Positions 50,101 to 63,770 of a DNA stretch of 64,000 bases are shown in pieces (the stretch's first letter is position 1; each line of letters opens with the position of its first letter). A program made the translations under genes and the position numbers. The notes under the pieces are model-generated. The model was not told where the DNA came from. It saw only the letters and a list, made by a program, of their open reading frames with translations, and ran no database searches. The stretch is taken from assembly GCA_036345935.2 (NCBI GenBank), contig JADWOT020000002.1, forward strand, positions 20,524,355 through 20,588,354, given 5' to 3'. This DNA is from Taenia hydatigena (taxonomy: Eukaryota; Platyhelminthes; Cestoda; Cyclophyllidea; Taeniidae).

Positions 50101-53100
50101 TAGAAAAATCCATCTAAGTCTCTTCACCTCTGATCGCATTGCTCTACGCTCCACTTTACTTCCTAAAGCTACCTCCGTTGCTAGAGAGGAAAAAGTAGAC
50201 TACGTGGTTTTTGTTTTTTTAACTCGAAAGAGAAGGCTCTAAGAGTGTCGATGAGCTTCCTTCAGGTACCGTTTCTTGGTTATTCAAAGTTATTGAATAC
50301 GAATCCCTTGATCAGTATAATTCCGGAAGTGATGTGGGTTTGAAAAGGCATAATTTTTAATCCAAAACCATTCCACCTCCCCTTATCTGTGAAGACATTT
50401 TAGCTAAAGGCTTACTGAATCCCGAGAACCAGGCAAATTCCTTCCATTTGCTTGTCTTCAGTGCATCCAAAATTGAATATTGGGTTCATCAGCTGGTTAC
50501 GCCACAATGGGTTTCATTGAATCCACATTGTAAAACCTCCGCAGTCCAGGAGGCGATCGTGCAATTTCAGTCGTTGCGTTTGCTAGCATCTACAACAAAA
50601 TGCAATCCCGCTTTCGGTTGCCCTGCCTCTACACTGTCTTGTGGCCAACCAAAGCGACTGTGTATATACTTTTATCCATTTGTGTGTGTTTGTGTATGTT
50701 CAAGTGGGCTATCCAATGGGCAAGGTGAACACGCGAGTGTTTTTTGCCCTCTCCACCCTCCTCCTCCCACCTTCACCTGATCAATGACTCCATCCGATTT
50801 TAATGAGCCCTTCCTTCGGCTTGTTCTGTTTACCACCCGAAAGACGTTCACATTTCTCACTCTGGCTTGTGGGGATTAGGCAATAGCGACTTGATCTATG
50901 GATCGTTTCAGGTCGGAACTCTCTTAGTTGTTTGAACTCACCTTGAAGATCCTCCATCAAAAATTTAGCTAGTTCTCACGGTCAACTGTTTTGCAACGGA
51001 TGCCACTTCAAATGTGGATTTCTGGGGAAATTTTGCGACCTCCCCTCCATCCCCCTCCAACTGGCTGCTTGGGGAACGAAACCGTAGGAAATTCAGTCAC
51101 TTCTATGGAATTGTTTCGAGCTCCGTGAGAAGTATATTGCTTCATTGCGCCCTCATTCATTATCATGCAGATTATCAGTTAGTTTCATTTTCTGTGTCTA
51201 GTAAAAATTGCTCAGCAAGTTGTATGACTTCTGGATATATTTCTTAATGCTGGCAAAGTCTGTTTTCCTTCCTTTCTTCCTTTCAGCACTTTCTTTGCTA
51301 ATTAACATTACCTAAATCGCAATTAAGTTAACCGAGGCACCTTTGTAAGTACTTTGGTCTGTAGCAATCAAAACTTTGCTATCTCTCTCCTTTACTCTTC
51401 ATCCAATTCTGGTAATATTCATTTACTTGAAATGAAGTTACAGAATCAAGTGGTATGTAGTCTACAGAGCGCCCTTTTGTCACTGGATGTTCATTTTTGG
51501 TGAGGCCTCAGACTTCATAATACCCCGCACCGCATCACAACCTTGTGTACAACCGGAGACACAGCTAACCTTAAAATGGACCAATCAGTCTGCAGGTTTT
51601 TTGTTCACCTTACCCATGTCCGTGCTTTCACTGCCTATCACGTACGCTGGATTTGAATAAAAAATTTCGATAAGCTAAGAAGTGAATATCTAGTCGGTAC
51701 GTGTCCAATTTGTCTGCCTCATTCCTCTCCTACTACTGCGAGCACAAAGAGTACGTACGGTTAAAGAAATGATCCTATCGGTTGACATTTTACACATAAT
51801 GACAATTAACCGAAACGGTTAACATTTACGGAGTCCACGGTGCACCTGCTTATTCGCATCCACGGAAAGGTGATGGTGGACTCGGTGTCGTGATGGATGC
51901 CGTTCAGTGCTGCTCGCTACTCGGTGGTAAATTTGACAACTTGACACCGTCTTGGTTTATGCCTTGTCAGTTCTACCTGACCGTCATCGTACTGCTCTGT
52001 CAGTGTGACCACTGACGTGAACACGGAACAAGGTTGATCTGTCAGCTTCATTGATTTGTGTGTGCTGTCCCGTGGTGTGGTGTGCAGAAAAGGTCCATCC
52101 AAACGATAGTCAAAATGGGCTTGCGTATGCCACTGCGTGTATTAGTCACTCTGTGGGCTGCCCTTCCTGTTTCCAATAATAGCAGCGGCCTGTCCGTTAG
52201 GCCGGTTGGTTATACCTTAGCAAGTATGCTTTTTGCCCATATCTACGCTCTCCCATTTCCATGTAGCGAGTAATAGGGTTCACCTCCGGTTTTCTCGTAC
52301 CAGTACAGGCTGGATCGAAACCTCCCATAATCCCATCAAGTCTGGTGAACTGATGGTGGCTAGCGTTGGTCAGTGTAATTTTATGACTAATTTGTTGGAG
52401 TGGCTAAACCCTTTTTTAAATTGCCACTTCACCAGCGTGTGGGCGGGGTAACCACAAGACTGATACAAACATCCATGGGATGCATGAATTATTGACGAAA
52501 GGTAAAAACGGTGCTTGAAATGCCAAATCACTGAACTCACGATGACATCGGCTACCAATTGCGGTGTTGAAAATGCGCTTATAATGAAAGCGGAGGAGAA
52601 AAACAATGCATTTGAATGCCTGTGTTTATAAGTAATTTTGCCAAATAAACGAGTGTCATGGACTATGACGCTTATAGGCGATTGGGTAGTAGAACTGTAG
52701 AGATCACACTTTGGCTTAGAGTCGACGGAGAATGAGGCGCCATGCATCGTCTCAGCAACTAGACATTAACCAACCAGGCGGGTGCCTAGGTTGATGACTT
52801 GAATGTTTCTTCTACTCCAGATCGTCAAGAACCATTGCTGTAGGGTCGCAGCTGTTACCTCTTCTGATTGTCAAACCATGAATACGTGTCGTACAGGACT
52901 GTGAGGGTAGGGGTGGTCAAGGAGAGAAAATGGTAGGTTTCTCAGTTTTGACGGCTCACAGGAATAATTGACACGAGTTTACTTCAGGGTCCGTTAAAAG
53001 CAGTCATTTGCGCTTGCCTTTAATCGCCATCACGCCACGAACGCCACCACACAACAACCGTTTGATCTCACAGATAACCCCATTGTAAACATGCTCTAAC

Positions 53101-56100
53101 AGCCATTGTATGAACAACTTGGAGATTACAAACGGACTTCGGTCAATGTTAGGATGCAAATTAGGCAAAGTGAATTTGGAAGACAATAGACGAGTACTTT
53201 GTGTATTTCTTATGATAAAAATGCGGATAGACTAAGTGGGAAAGGCTTTCCCTCCCAATCTCTACCAACACAACACGCAATCTCTCATCCTTTCACATTG
53301 AGAGAGCCACTTTAAGACTGCAACTTTCACTCCTCTCATGCCTTTTCCACAGAAGCAAGCGTCCGGTCATCTCCATCTCACTTCTGTCTCCACACTGTCC
53401 ACTACCATATCGCATGTAAGCACCAATCTGTCCAATGGCGTGGGAAGGTGGTCCTCATTACGTGGAGAAGCATTGTGGGGGCATGGGACTGAGGATGAGG
53501 CTACACCAAGTGCCAAGTCTTCACAAGTCTAAGCTTATCAGCGTTGCCTTGTAGGCATAGAACCTTCTCCCGTCCGATCGTCTCGTCGCGGCTGTCTCTT
53601 TCTTGTCTGTCTGTGTGTATGGCTGTCTGCTCGCGTGACCTTTTGCAGTGAAAAGCCGTGTAGTCTTCGAGTGCAGTCCACCAAGCAATAGGCGTGGTCT
53701 TCTGCCAATGAAGTAGTGAGTGAATTGGAAAGAAGTATATGGAGCTGTGCGTTTTGGGTGACTGGCTAATGCCGCAAGGGTCTCGTGACCTTATTTTCCT
53801 TTTCATGCGCAAATAACTCTCCGATGGTTTATGAAGATGGTCTGGTCTGTCCTTGGTGACTGCTGATTAATTTCGATGCGACTCCTTATTCTCAACCAAT
53901 CTCCCAATCCATGCTTCGTCGCCTCTTGTGCACTCAAGTACTGCTTAAAAGTACATGCCTAGAAAGCCCTTTCAGGCCACAATTTCACCTCACTTTTCTT
54001 GTTCGGGAGAGGGAGAGAGAGTTACCACTGGCATCAATCAACATCCAAATAACACTTTTCGAGATACCAGTTGGCGCTACCAGTAGTTCTGCACTTTTCC
54101 CGCCTCCTCTTTACTATTCGTGGCCTTGTAATCGCCCCTCACACGACACGGAGCTTTGACCTCACCCTCCGGCACCCTAAAGTGGAAAACCTGTTTCCGG
54201 ATTTCCCATTTTTTAAAGACATGTTATGCTCATCACTATCCATTTCCTCTTGTTGCACATATGAAAGTGGTGAAATGAGTAGCACTTTTCACTTAGCAAA
54301 GAGATGATATTGCACTCTTTCGCATTTCTTAAACTACATGCGAAGAGCCGTTATTGTTGTAGTTGTGGTTGTATGTCCTGATGAATGAATTATCCAAGTT
54401 ACTAATTGCCAGTGTAGACATCGTCTTTCCTAACTAGTCTTTTTTAAATGACGTCACCCGCCACTGCATGCCGACATTTTGTGCATTTGTGTAGGACCAC
54501 AACCTCGGCAACCAGACGTGATGAAGCAGTTTCCTCTCTTGACGTTATTTCGCGCTTCTGATAAAATACAGGTTGCACATCTCTCTTTGATACTAGAATC
54601 TGGCTCTTTTAACTCAAGAGTGGAACTTAGGAACTTAAATCCTTCATTGAGGAATGTCGTTCCAGGCTGAGACGAATCCTTTTAGAATTTTATTCTATTC
54701 CGGTTTACTTGCACATCCTTTGCTGCTACCACATTTTGCAGGGCCTCGTCTTTTTTGACCGTGTTATATAATCACTGTAGCTCCCGGAGGCTTTCCTTAA
54801 AGCGAAAGGAGTCCTTATACTCGGACCAAATGTGTACTGTCGACATAAGGAAGGTTATAGAGCCATTGGCGGAGTTTCCCAATGTCTTGATAACAAAACC
54901 AAGAGTTAAACGGTTAGCGTATCACACAACCCCTCTTCTCCTTTGAGCGTCGTCCCATGTGCTCCTCTTAGTCAGCCTCTCGCGTCAGCCAGTACAAAAT
55001 ACTTGATGCTGACAAACTACGCCCACGATCCAACTGCGCCAGTCATCGTACTTCCGTGTAACTAAGGCGATGCGTGACCACAGCGTCATTGATCTCGGCA
55101 ATTCTACTGGACCTGGACCTTCATCCCACTAGGGTGGATACTGTTTTGGGGGACGGGGGGAATGTGATGGTCGTCACGACCCTCCATCGCTAGTCCAGCG
55201 ACCACTGACCTCACAGCTGAGTCATAACAAAGAACGGGTTCTAACATGGTGTCGATGACATCAATGGCTCGCGTCTCTTCCTCGTCGAGGCTTTGTCTCG
55301 TGACCAGTGGAAGCTGACTCAAAATGCAGTTCATTCGGAGGGTTGCACTAGGCATCTGAGGTGGTAACTAAAGTCGAAAGATGTCTCCCCCTCCCCCTCA
55401 CCATCTCATTTCCTGACACCTTTATCCAGACACGAACTTAGTTTTGCGAGGGATTCTTGGTTAACACTGTTTTCTCGCTCGTCCCCTCCACTGAATGCTT
55501 CCCACAATGGAAATCTTAAACTCTCTGTTGCTCAGTCATTTCTACCTGTCAAGGTCCTAACCACGTAATGGGGCAGTGTAGTAGGAGGTGTCAGGAGTTC
55601 ACTGAATTGACATCTTTATTCAGGCGCAGTAGACAGCATCGTGACGAGCTTTCTTAGATGGTGTACAGTCTTGGCCTGCAGTCCTGCAGACCAGTGGAGT
55701 GAGGTGGTTGCTGAGGGTAGACGTCATTGTTGGCTCTTCCGTGTTGGGGATTGTCACCGATTCTCCCATCGGCAGCATATACCCACTAAATTTTATCACC
55801 CAGTTATTGAAATCGGGATGGTCTACTCACCCCTGTTACCAATGTAGCGCCGCGAGACTTCCTCGAAGACGAAAGGTGACGCAGTACCCCAGCGTACAAA
55901 AGGGCATGAGGGCCACCGGCTTAGCCCCCAAGTGGCCCGTTGCCACAACCGAGAGTTTGGCAAACGCTTAACGCATCGCCTAAGTACGCCCTTTTTTAAT
56001 TCCTCCAAAATTCTCTATTCATTAGAAACAGAGTTAAACGCTTAGGTTACTTCTATTAACCGTAATAAACGTTGCTGCTTCTAAATTTTATAAATCGCGC

Positions 56101-59100
56101 CAGAGTTTCATTTTATGGGTTACACTTTTGCCAAATCGCAATGGGTGTTCATATGACATCCATTGCGTTTGTTTACGATACTACGGATGCACTTCGTCCT
56201 ACATTTCAGGCATTTTGTTTCCAAACCTTACTTAAGGCCGATTTTACCGCTCGTTTTCACTTCTACTTTGTTTGAACGGAACGCTTGCTTGGTTGGTTTA
56301 CTCCCGTTTCCACTTTCCTTAATGCAAGTAGCGCGCTTAATTAAATCCCTCTCTCTAGTCTTCATTTGGTGTTTTGAATTATGTCGTTTAGCCTCTACAG
56401 AAATTGCTGTTGAGGGGAACGAAATGGACGCTTGCACTCGACATTGTTGAGACAGGCTTGCTAGCACAATCTCCTTTCACCCTCTCTCTTATTGAAGCGC
56501 GGGTACTTTTTGTTCGGAGGATTGCGCAGCACCTGGCACGTCAGCAAACGCACCCAACGCCTCCCTATTCTCTCCTTCCCTTTTCCCCTTTAGCCTGCAC
56601 GTATGCATGCACACCCACATTGCACACCATTCGTGCGTGCGATTTGATTTCGCCCAAGTGTGCCAACTCCAAGCATTGACATTGGCGAGTTGACATCTGC
56701 GCTGCGACCGATTAGTCATTCCACTCCATTCCATCACTCTAGTCGTCGATCTGAGGCGTCTGTATTGGTGCATTGGGCGAATCTTGCTATCGGTTACGAG
56801 GATTCGAAATTCCCACTGGTCTATCATGAGCCTGGATAATCTGATGCACTTTTACTACGAATTTTAAATCTAAATAACCAGTCTTTTTCTTCTCCTAAAG
56901 CTTAAAGTTGGAAATTAATGTTACTTTTCCTTATTTTCATAATGAAAGCAGTGGCTTAAACTCCGATACACACCATCCACTCCACATGCCATTGTTACAC
57001 AAGCCACCAATTCAAATGAGAGATTTCCATCGTTGCATATCATTAAGCTTAAGTAGAACCGTGTCGCAGTAACACGGTCGTCTTTGGGGCGTTCAAGTCG
57101 TTCCTCACTTTTGTATCGCCTTTCCTCGTTATGACACCACATTTCGGACTGACATTCCATGTTACCACTTCTTACGGACATTTTCCATTCCACCAGAATC
57201 GGCGATTGCGTTGGAGACATTCCCTTAGCCATTTGGCTGCATTGCTGCATGAGAAGAAACAGTGTTACCATTTAATGAAGCGAACTGCTTATTAAATTTC
57301 TGAAGCTCTAGGTCGAGTTGTAAATTGAATGCACTGGTAATTACGTTACTGGCTTATTACCCATTGTGGGACTATTCAAGAAGGTAAATTTGATTTCGTA
57401 AACTGTACCACCCCTGTTACCCGTGAAGTAGTCTCATCATTAAGCACACAGAAGGGGTCTAGGTGACTGCGAAGACTTTCTCAGTCACACGTCTAGCAGC
57501 TCCCATTCAACCGCCCTCAGTCGACATACTCTTGGGTCAATTTTGTGGTTCAGGAAGCCTCGTAAAACCTCCGCCTCCTTGCACCTTTCAACACGCTACG
57601 AGGCTATCAGCAGTGGTGGCGACGACAGTGGTGGTGGTAGTGATAGCCAAGCGAATTTTTCTGGTGCCGCAAAATCGCTCCACCGCAACCAGCATCAACA
57701 TTCCCACTACCGACGGCGTCGACACGGGGTGATTCCGTCAGGCTTTAAACGTAGGCGACTGTCTCCTGCCTCACCATCTCCTCCAACATCAGTGTACAAG
57801 GCTCGTCGACGGCGATTAGGCACCTCATCCCCATCCTCCTCCACTAGTTCTTCTGCTAGAGCTGGTGCTGTGAACACCTCGCCTGACACTGTGAGTGCTT
57901 TTGGTTTCTTGCACTTTTCAGGCTAGTCTCTTGCTTCCAGTGGGTCTAGCAATCTTGTTTTTGTCCTGCATTCGTTTCATTACAACTGTTTTTTCCTCAG
58001 TCAATTTTGCCATTTGTGTTTTTTTTTAATGTGGAATGATGGAGCAGGTCACAACCGATCGCTAACTTGTGCTATCGGCGGATATATACCTCCACTCGAG
58101 CAAAGGGTTCGTTTAATCAGTCTAACATTCATAAATGTCACCGAGTGTCCTCTGAGAGTTACACGAAATATCACGTATTAGCTCTAAGCCTATACGTAGC
58201 TGCGTGTGCGATCACTCTTAATGCTTCCTTTTTTGCCTCAAGGCGCACTATTGCTTCATTTCGCTAGCTTTTATGGCTTAGGCGACGCACACGAACACGA
58301 GGGGGGATGACAATAAACAACCATGTGTTGCTTCTCTCTTGATTTCGACAATTTCGATCTTCTGAAGGCGGCAAACCTTTTTTGCCATTCCTAGTCACTG
58401 ATTTTCTCCCAATAATTTGGTTGCCAATTAATCTACTCTACCCATTTAACAGTAAATAAAGACCAACAGTCAAACTCTACTGGAAAACAAATGTGTGTTT
58501 CGCGAGTTCTTAATAAAAAAAGACGACAGCTTCTTGGTTAAATCAGTCATGAGAACATTCGACCCCTTCAGATGCCATTGTGGTTCATAATGTACATTCG
58601 TGACTTCCAGTTACAAAGACGAAGACTTCCTGCGGCCTACGCATCGCCTAGACATAGGTTGCATGTATCCTCTTCCTCAGCGTCATCTCTATCCTCGTCG
58701 TCATCGACGGTAGACTCTCGTAGTTCATGCCATCGACGGCAGCAGCGCAATCGAAGAAGGTCATCATCACCACCACCACCACCACGAGGATCTTCACACG
58801 GCACTTCCCCATCCTCTGCGTTCTCTTCTCCATCTTCTTCGTTGTCACTATCTTCAACCGCACGGATGTCTGCCAGTACATCAATGCTTCACCGACGGAG
58901 CTCGCAGAGCCTGAGACAACTACGGTAAGTTAAATGATTGCTTAATTTGACTTCTTACAAAGGCTATTTCACACTCTGTTATGTAGGTCATTTTCTTTGG
59001 ATATGAAAACATTTTACTGCGATATCCATTAAGACGGGCTATGGTGTTCTTCCATCGTTGTCAGCTTCATAGGTAAAAACCAATTTCAACTCACTTTCAA

Positions 59101-62100
59101 TTTGTGCAACGCACTTTTCGAAAGCAAACAGTCACGGTGCAATTTTAAGAAGGTCAGCAACATGGAAGGTGTGAGTTCTATACTACTTTGGAAATGTTAG
59201 TGATGAGTAAGTGTAGCATATCTTTCAGACACGAAAAATCCGGAAACAGGCTTTCCACTCTAGGGTGTCAGAGGGTGAGGTCAAAGCTCCGCGTCGTGTG
59301 AAGGGCGATTACAAGGCCACGAACAGTAAAGGGAAGGAGGGAAAAGTGCAGCACTACTGGTAGCGCCAAATGGCTGTGTGACACGACATACCTTGAAAAG
59401 TGTTATTTGGATGTTGATTGATGTCGGTGGTAACTCTCTCTCCCTCTCCCGAAAAAGAAAAGTGAGGTGAAATTGTGGCCTGAAAGGGCTTTCTAGGCAC
59501 AAGAGGCGACGAAGCATGGATTGGGAGATTGGTTGAGAAGAAGGAGTCGCATCGAAATTGATCAGCATTCACCAAGGACAGACCAGACCATCTGCATAAA
59601 CCATTGGGCAGTTATTTGCGCATGAAAAGGAGAGGAGACCCCTGCGGCACGTCGTCTCGTCCAGATTTTGATGCCAGCATGCTACCATTGCACAAACAGT
59701 TGCGACGCACAGATGGAACACCAATATTGGCTAGTCTTAGTGAAGTGTGACAAAACGTAGTGACACTGGTGATGTACGCCTGAAGAATTGGTGTGTAGGC
59801 ATTTGACTACTCACTGCAGCTATGACTGACTGATTGACCGACTTGCTGAAGTGGAACTCGTGTTGTAGGTGAAAACGGTGAGAGCCTGACCCAGGTGGTG
59901 GCTAGGAGCGTTGCAATGTGAACGTCCTGGAGACTGTAAATGAGGAAAGGGTGGGGTCGGAGGAGGGGGGGAACAGAGATCAGTGAGACGCAATAGCCCA
60001 ATCTAACTGTCTCCACATCAATAACGAATACACTGGGCTACTCTTAACAAGCACGATTGCTACCCCATCCCATTACATCGCACTTCACCTCCACCTCCGC
60101 CTCCACCGTCACTATGTTGCTGTGAATGTGTTTGGAGGCGGCTGGGTGATACGCCGACGACAGTTTGACCTCGCATGAAAAGCTGGGTGCCTGATTGGAG
60201 TGGATGCCTGTGCCTGATACACACCTTATTTGTCTGTTGAATGAGAGTCCAGTGTTGGTCGGCACCACCTTTCAACATGCACCGCAGTCGTCACCGCCTC
60301 TCCCTTCGTTTAATCGTGGTTGTTTTTTTCACGACGAAGTGGTGTGTGTTGTCGCTAATTGAATGTCACCCAATCCTAACGCAAGGAGGCATGTCAAGTG
60401 CTTTGCCACGTTACTTTCACCGCAGTCCACACCTACAAGATTGGATGATTGACTAGCGGTTCTTTAGTGTCATCTCGACAGTCAAAATGCCAAGCGTGTA
60501 CTCGAGACGGAGGTGGAAGCAGTTAAATGGCAAGAACTGGACCAAGTAATGATAGGGGTACTCTTTTCTGCACTACTGAACGCTGGCGGAGGCAATGCAA
60601 GTAAATGCCAATGAGGATGCAGTTGTCACAGAAGGCATTACGATTTAACTGAACGCAAATGGCCTTTAGTCGCCTTGGTTCTGCTGACGAGAAGCAACCG
60701 TAGGTGGGAAAGAGAAAGCTGTCATGACAATCAAACAAACTGCTCCTCCTAACAAAGTACTTGACTTCGTTGTGAGTACTTGACCTAGCACCCACTTGGC
60801 GTCAAAAGGTGTACGCGTCTACCTGGGCAAGACATTACAACACCGAATGTGAACTAAAGTATTCGTTAGGACTGATATGGAAAGGGAGGGACTCTCTTGG
60901 GAGTTATGAAACACTAGTTGTGTTACAACTAGCGGATGGTAAGAACAGGTGAATTGGCATTATATGTATGCATAATGGAGCAAAAAATATGCGCCAGTCT
61001 GGGGTCTAGTGTATGCACATTCCATTGGGTTGAACCTCATGTGACTTGACCGAGTCCTGTCTGCCTGGCGAATTATAGCTTGGCGGTTTCTAAGCCTCTC
61101 GCACACGCACACACACACAGATCCCCAACCACACATGCTGTGCAGCATTCGAAGGTGTGGTGGTGGTGGTGAGAGAACCCGCCACCCAGAAACACTTGAT
61201 GCAGAAGCTGATGTCACATGGTGTTTGGGGAACCTCTACGTCCCGTAATCGTAAGGGAGAGTTGCATGTCATCATCATTGAGATGGTCTTTCGATACCGA
61301 GATGTCAGGGTGCCAGTTTCTAATGGTGCTGTAAGCTACACAATGTGACGAGGATGGAAGGGAGGAGAGGATGGTTTGTTGATGCACTTGTGTTGAGAAG
61401 TGTTCCTTGAATTCCACTCTCCGTCTAGCCGACGAACACACCGCTGGTGGTGGTTGGGTTCACAGCATCAGCCAGTCGCCCACAGCGCACAGCTCCACAC
61501 ACTTCTTTCCGATACACTCACTACTTCATTGGCAGAAGACCACGCCTATTGCTTGGTGGACTGCACGCGAAGACTACACGGCTTTTCACTGCAAAAGGTC
61601 ACGCGAGCAGACAGCCATGCACACAGACAGACAAGAAAGAGGCAGCCACGACGAGACGATCGGACGGGAGAAAGTTCTATGCCTATAAGGCGACGTCGAT
61701 AAGCTTAGACTTGTGAAGTCTTGCCATTTGGTGTAGTCTCATTCTCAGTCTCATGTCCCCACAATGCTTCTCCACGTGATGAGGATCACCTTCCCACGCC
61801 ATTGGACAGTTTGGTGCTTACATGCGACATGGTAGTGGACAGTGTGGAGACAGAAGTGAGATGGAGATGACTGAACGCTTGCTTCTGTGGAAAAGGCATG
61901 AGAGGAGTGAAAGTTGCAGTCTTAAAGTGGCTCTCTCAATGTGAAAGGATGAGAGATTGCGTGTTGTGTTGGTAGAGATTGGGAGGGAAAGCCTTTCCCA
62001 CTTAGTCTATCCGCATTTGTATCATAAGAAATACACAAAGTACTCGTCTATTGTCTTCCAAATTCGCTTTGCCTAATTTTGCATCCTAACATCGGCCAAA

Positions 62101-63770
62101 GTCCGTTTGTAATCTCCAAGTTGTTCATACAACGGCCCTTACAAGCAAAAATTCCAGTTATTTTTGTTTTAAACCACTCCCACCCTCATATTTCTGCACC
62201 ACGGGTATTCATGGCCTGTCAAGCAGAAGAGGTAACAGTTGTGACCTCACAGCAACGTTTATTGACGATCCGGAGGAGAGGAGACATTCGGCCCATCAAC
62301 AAAGACAGCTATCTAGTCAATGTGAAGGCCACTGTTGGTGGATATCCAATTATTCGGGTTCTGTGGGCCGTTTTTCGGGTTTGATGGGTTAGTGTGACTA
62401 AGGGTTCTGCTATTTTGGAAATCCTTTCCCTCCCAGCTTTTCGCCTTTTTCATAATCTCATCAATGGTTTTTTTTTCTAGCTCCAATTTTTTCCTGTTGA
62501 AGTGATTAAATAAGTTGTAGAGATGGCGAACGAAGTGGAATCACATTTGATCTGGTTTATTTGGAGTAGTACTTAAATTGTCATTATTTTTTGACTCCAC
62601 TTTTGTCCAAAAATTTTTTCCATACTAATTTTTTCTCCCCATACAATCTTTTACTACTCTTACCAACTGCTTCTCTGGCTGGGTGGTTAATTGTCCCTGA
62701 AGTGGATTCCCTTAGATTACCTTCGTGTTGGTCTCGGGCTTAGGTGAACCAAGGGTCCTCAATGCTGAAGTACTTATCCACCTTTACCACTCGAAAGGTG
62801 GCTTGAATGTTTTGCGTTGCCTAGGAGTTTGTGTTGTACAATTGTGTGCATGCATTTTTCAGTGGAAATCAGCGCAACGGATGCATCTACAGGTCCCATA
62901 GACGTCAGGACTCCTCACGTGACAATGGTATTGCCGGTGGCATTCGGCGTCAACTGCCCGACTCCACTACCGATGCACCTCGGGTCAGGATTCGTAGAAC
63001 CTCCCTAGCCTCAACCCCATCTCCTAACACCGCTAATAATCACAACCACAACTCCTCCGCTCCCCGTCATTACCAGCATCCTCGTCGTCATCGCAATCCC
63101 TCAGACCGCTCCCATGTAAGTGTACGATACTCTCTAACAGCCTCTTTGGGAGTTACGCCTTTTGTTTTTTGTTCCATCGCTTCTAAGTACTTTAATACTT
63201 CAAATGAAGGTTTCAGATCCTTTACAATCGTCATAACCGGCTACTTTTGTTCATGCCTTAGTTCCCAAATCTTTCTTCATCTGTGGAGGCAGATCGGCAT
63301 GCCGCTCCTACCCCTACTTATCGACTCAGAGGTACACCACAACATCGCCGATTTGAGACGCGTGGTCATGTCAATCGAACACCATTATTTTCCGCCTCAA
63401 GACGTCGTCGTCGTTATCGCAATCAGCCTTCCTCTCCCTCCTCCTTTTCTTCCTCTTCCTCCTCATCCTCCTCCTCCAACTCCTCCTCCTTCTCTTCATC
63501 CTCCTCTTCTGTATCTCACCACCGCCGTCATTATCTTCGTGGCTATCGTCGGTTAGTCTCCCCCCTCTCCCCTCCGTCAGTCTTTTGCGCGCCTTCAGAC
63601 AGATGATTTTCAGTCTCCTCTACCTCTTCAGCAAACCTCGATGCAAATCTCCTTCAGTCATCGTTGTGCACAACTCGGATACCTCACGTAGCGCGCAAAC
63701 TACACCCTCTTTCTCCAGCTCCCGCTCATCCACTTCAAGACGACGCTACAAGGCACCTACACTGGCCACG
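47114..63770 (+). CDS. long Ser/Arg/Pro-rich low-complexity protein (nine exons, probably continuing)
   Basis: Exons 47114-47451, 48518-48639, 48730-48880, 49356-49547, 57554-57890, 58611-58924, 62863-63115, 63289-63551, 63632-63770: 2109 bp, exactly 703 codons, all junctions in phase. ATG at 47114 gives MPRQYRSGRLRQGQPVVSVI followed by an acidic DSDDDDS patch; a second acidic run (IDDDEDDDDENGNEE) lies near 164-178, and FPPPAPTQLILQQLQDYF in exon 4 is the most ordered-looking segment. From exon 5 on the protein is dominated by Arg runs and poly-Ser, e.g. RRRRHGVIPSGFKRRRLSP and SASRRRRRYRNQPSSP. This composition suggests a nuclear, RS-like disordered protein (splicing or chromatin scaffold, SRRM-like); that is inference from composition only. 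The exon 2 donor and exon 3 acceptor are the weakest calls. Exon 8 also reads open in a hydrophobic frame, judged a shadow. Introns 4 and 6 carry a large inverted repeat. Confidence 0.65.
53103..54205 (+). repeat. left arm of intronic inverted repeat
   Basis: About 1.1 kb matching the reverse complement of 59236-59649 plus 61468-62138. Shared landmarks include AAGTGGGAAAGGCTTTCCCT near 53240, the block around 53560-53700, and GGCCACAATTTCACCTCACT near 53975. Identity looks about 90 percent with small indels. It lies in intron 4 of the RS-rich gene. ORFs in it are not conserved as protein between the arms. Confidence 0.88.
59236..62138 (-). repeat. right arm of intronic inverted repeat, interrupted by 1.8 kb
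   Basis: Reverse-complement partner of 53103-54205, in intron 6 of the RS-rich gene. The matching portions are 59236-59649 and 61468-62138; between them lie about 1818 bp absent from the left arm, either an insertion here or a deletion there. Confidence 0.85.
59650..61467. mobile_element. candidate insertion (about 1.8 kb) in the right repeat arm
   Basis: Sequence present only in the right arm. Left-arm homology is interrupted exactly between GCGGCA and TCAGCC; both the sequence before the insert and the end of the insert read GCA, so a 2-3 bp target duplication is possible. No transposase-like ORF, long terminal repeat or obvious inverted termini are visible; a CA microsatellite lies at about 61102-61119. 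A deletion in the left arm is an equal alternative. Confidence 0.35.

Noticed and set aside
53911..59568. ORFs of about 80 aa in the inverted repeat arms (53911-54159 plus, 59281-59568 minus)
   Set aside because: They look similar only because the DNA is repeated; indels and different interiors show no protein-level constraint.
62831..63556. 241-codon ORF ending in a hydrophobic stretch
   Set aside because: It merges exon 7, an intron and the wrong frame of exon 8; the splice-consistent frame gives the Arg/Ser-rich sequence seen in neighbouring exons.
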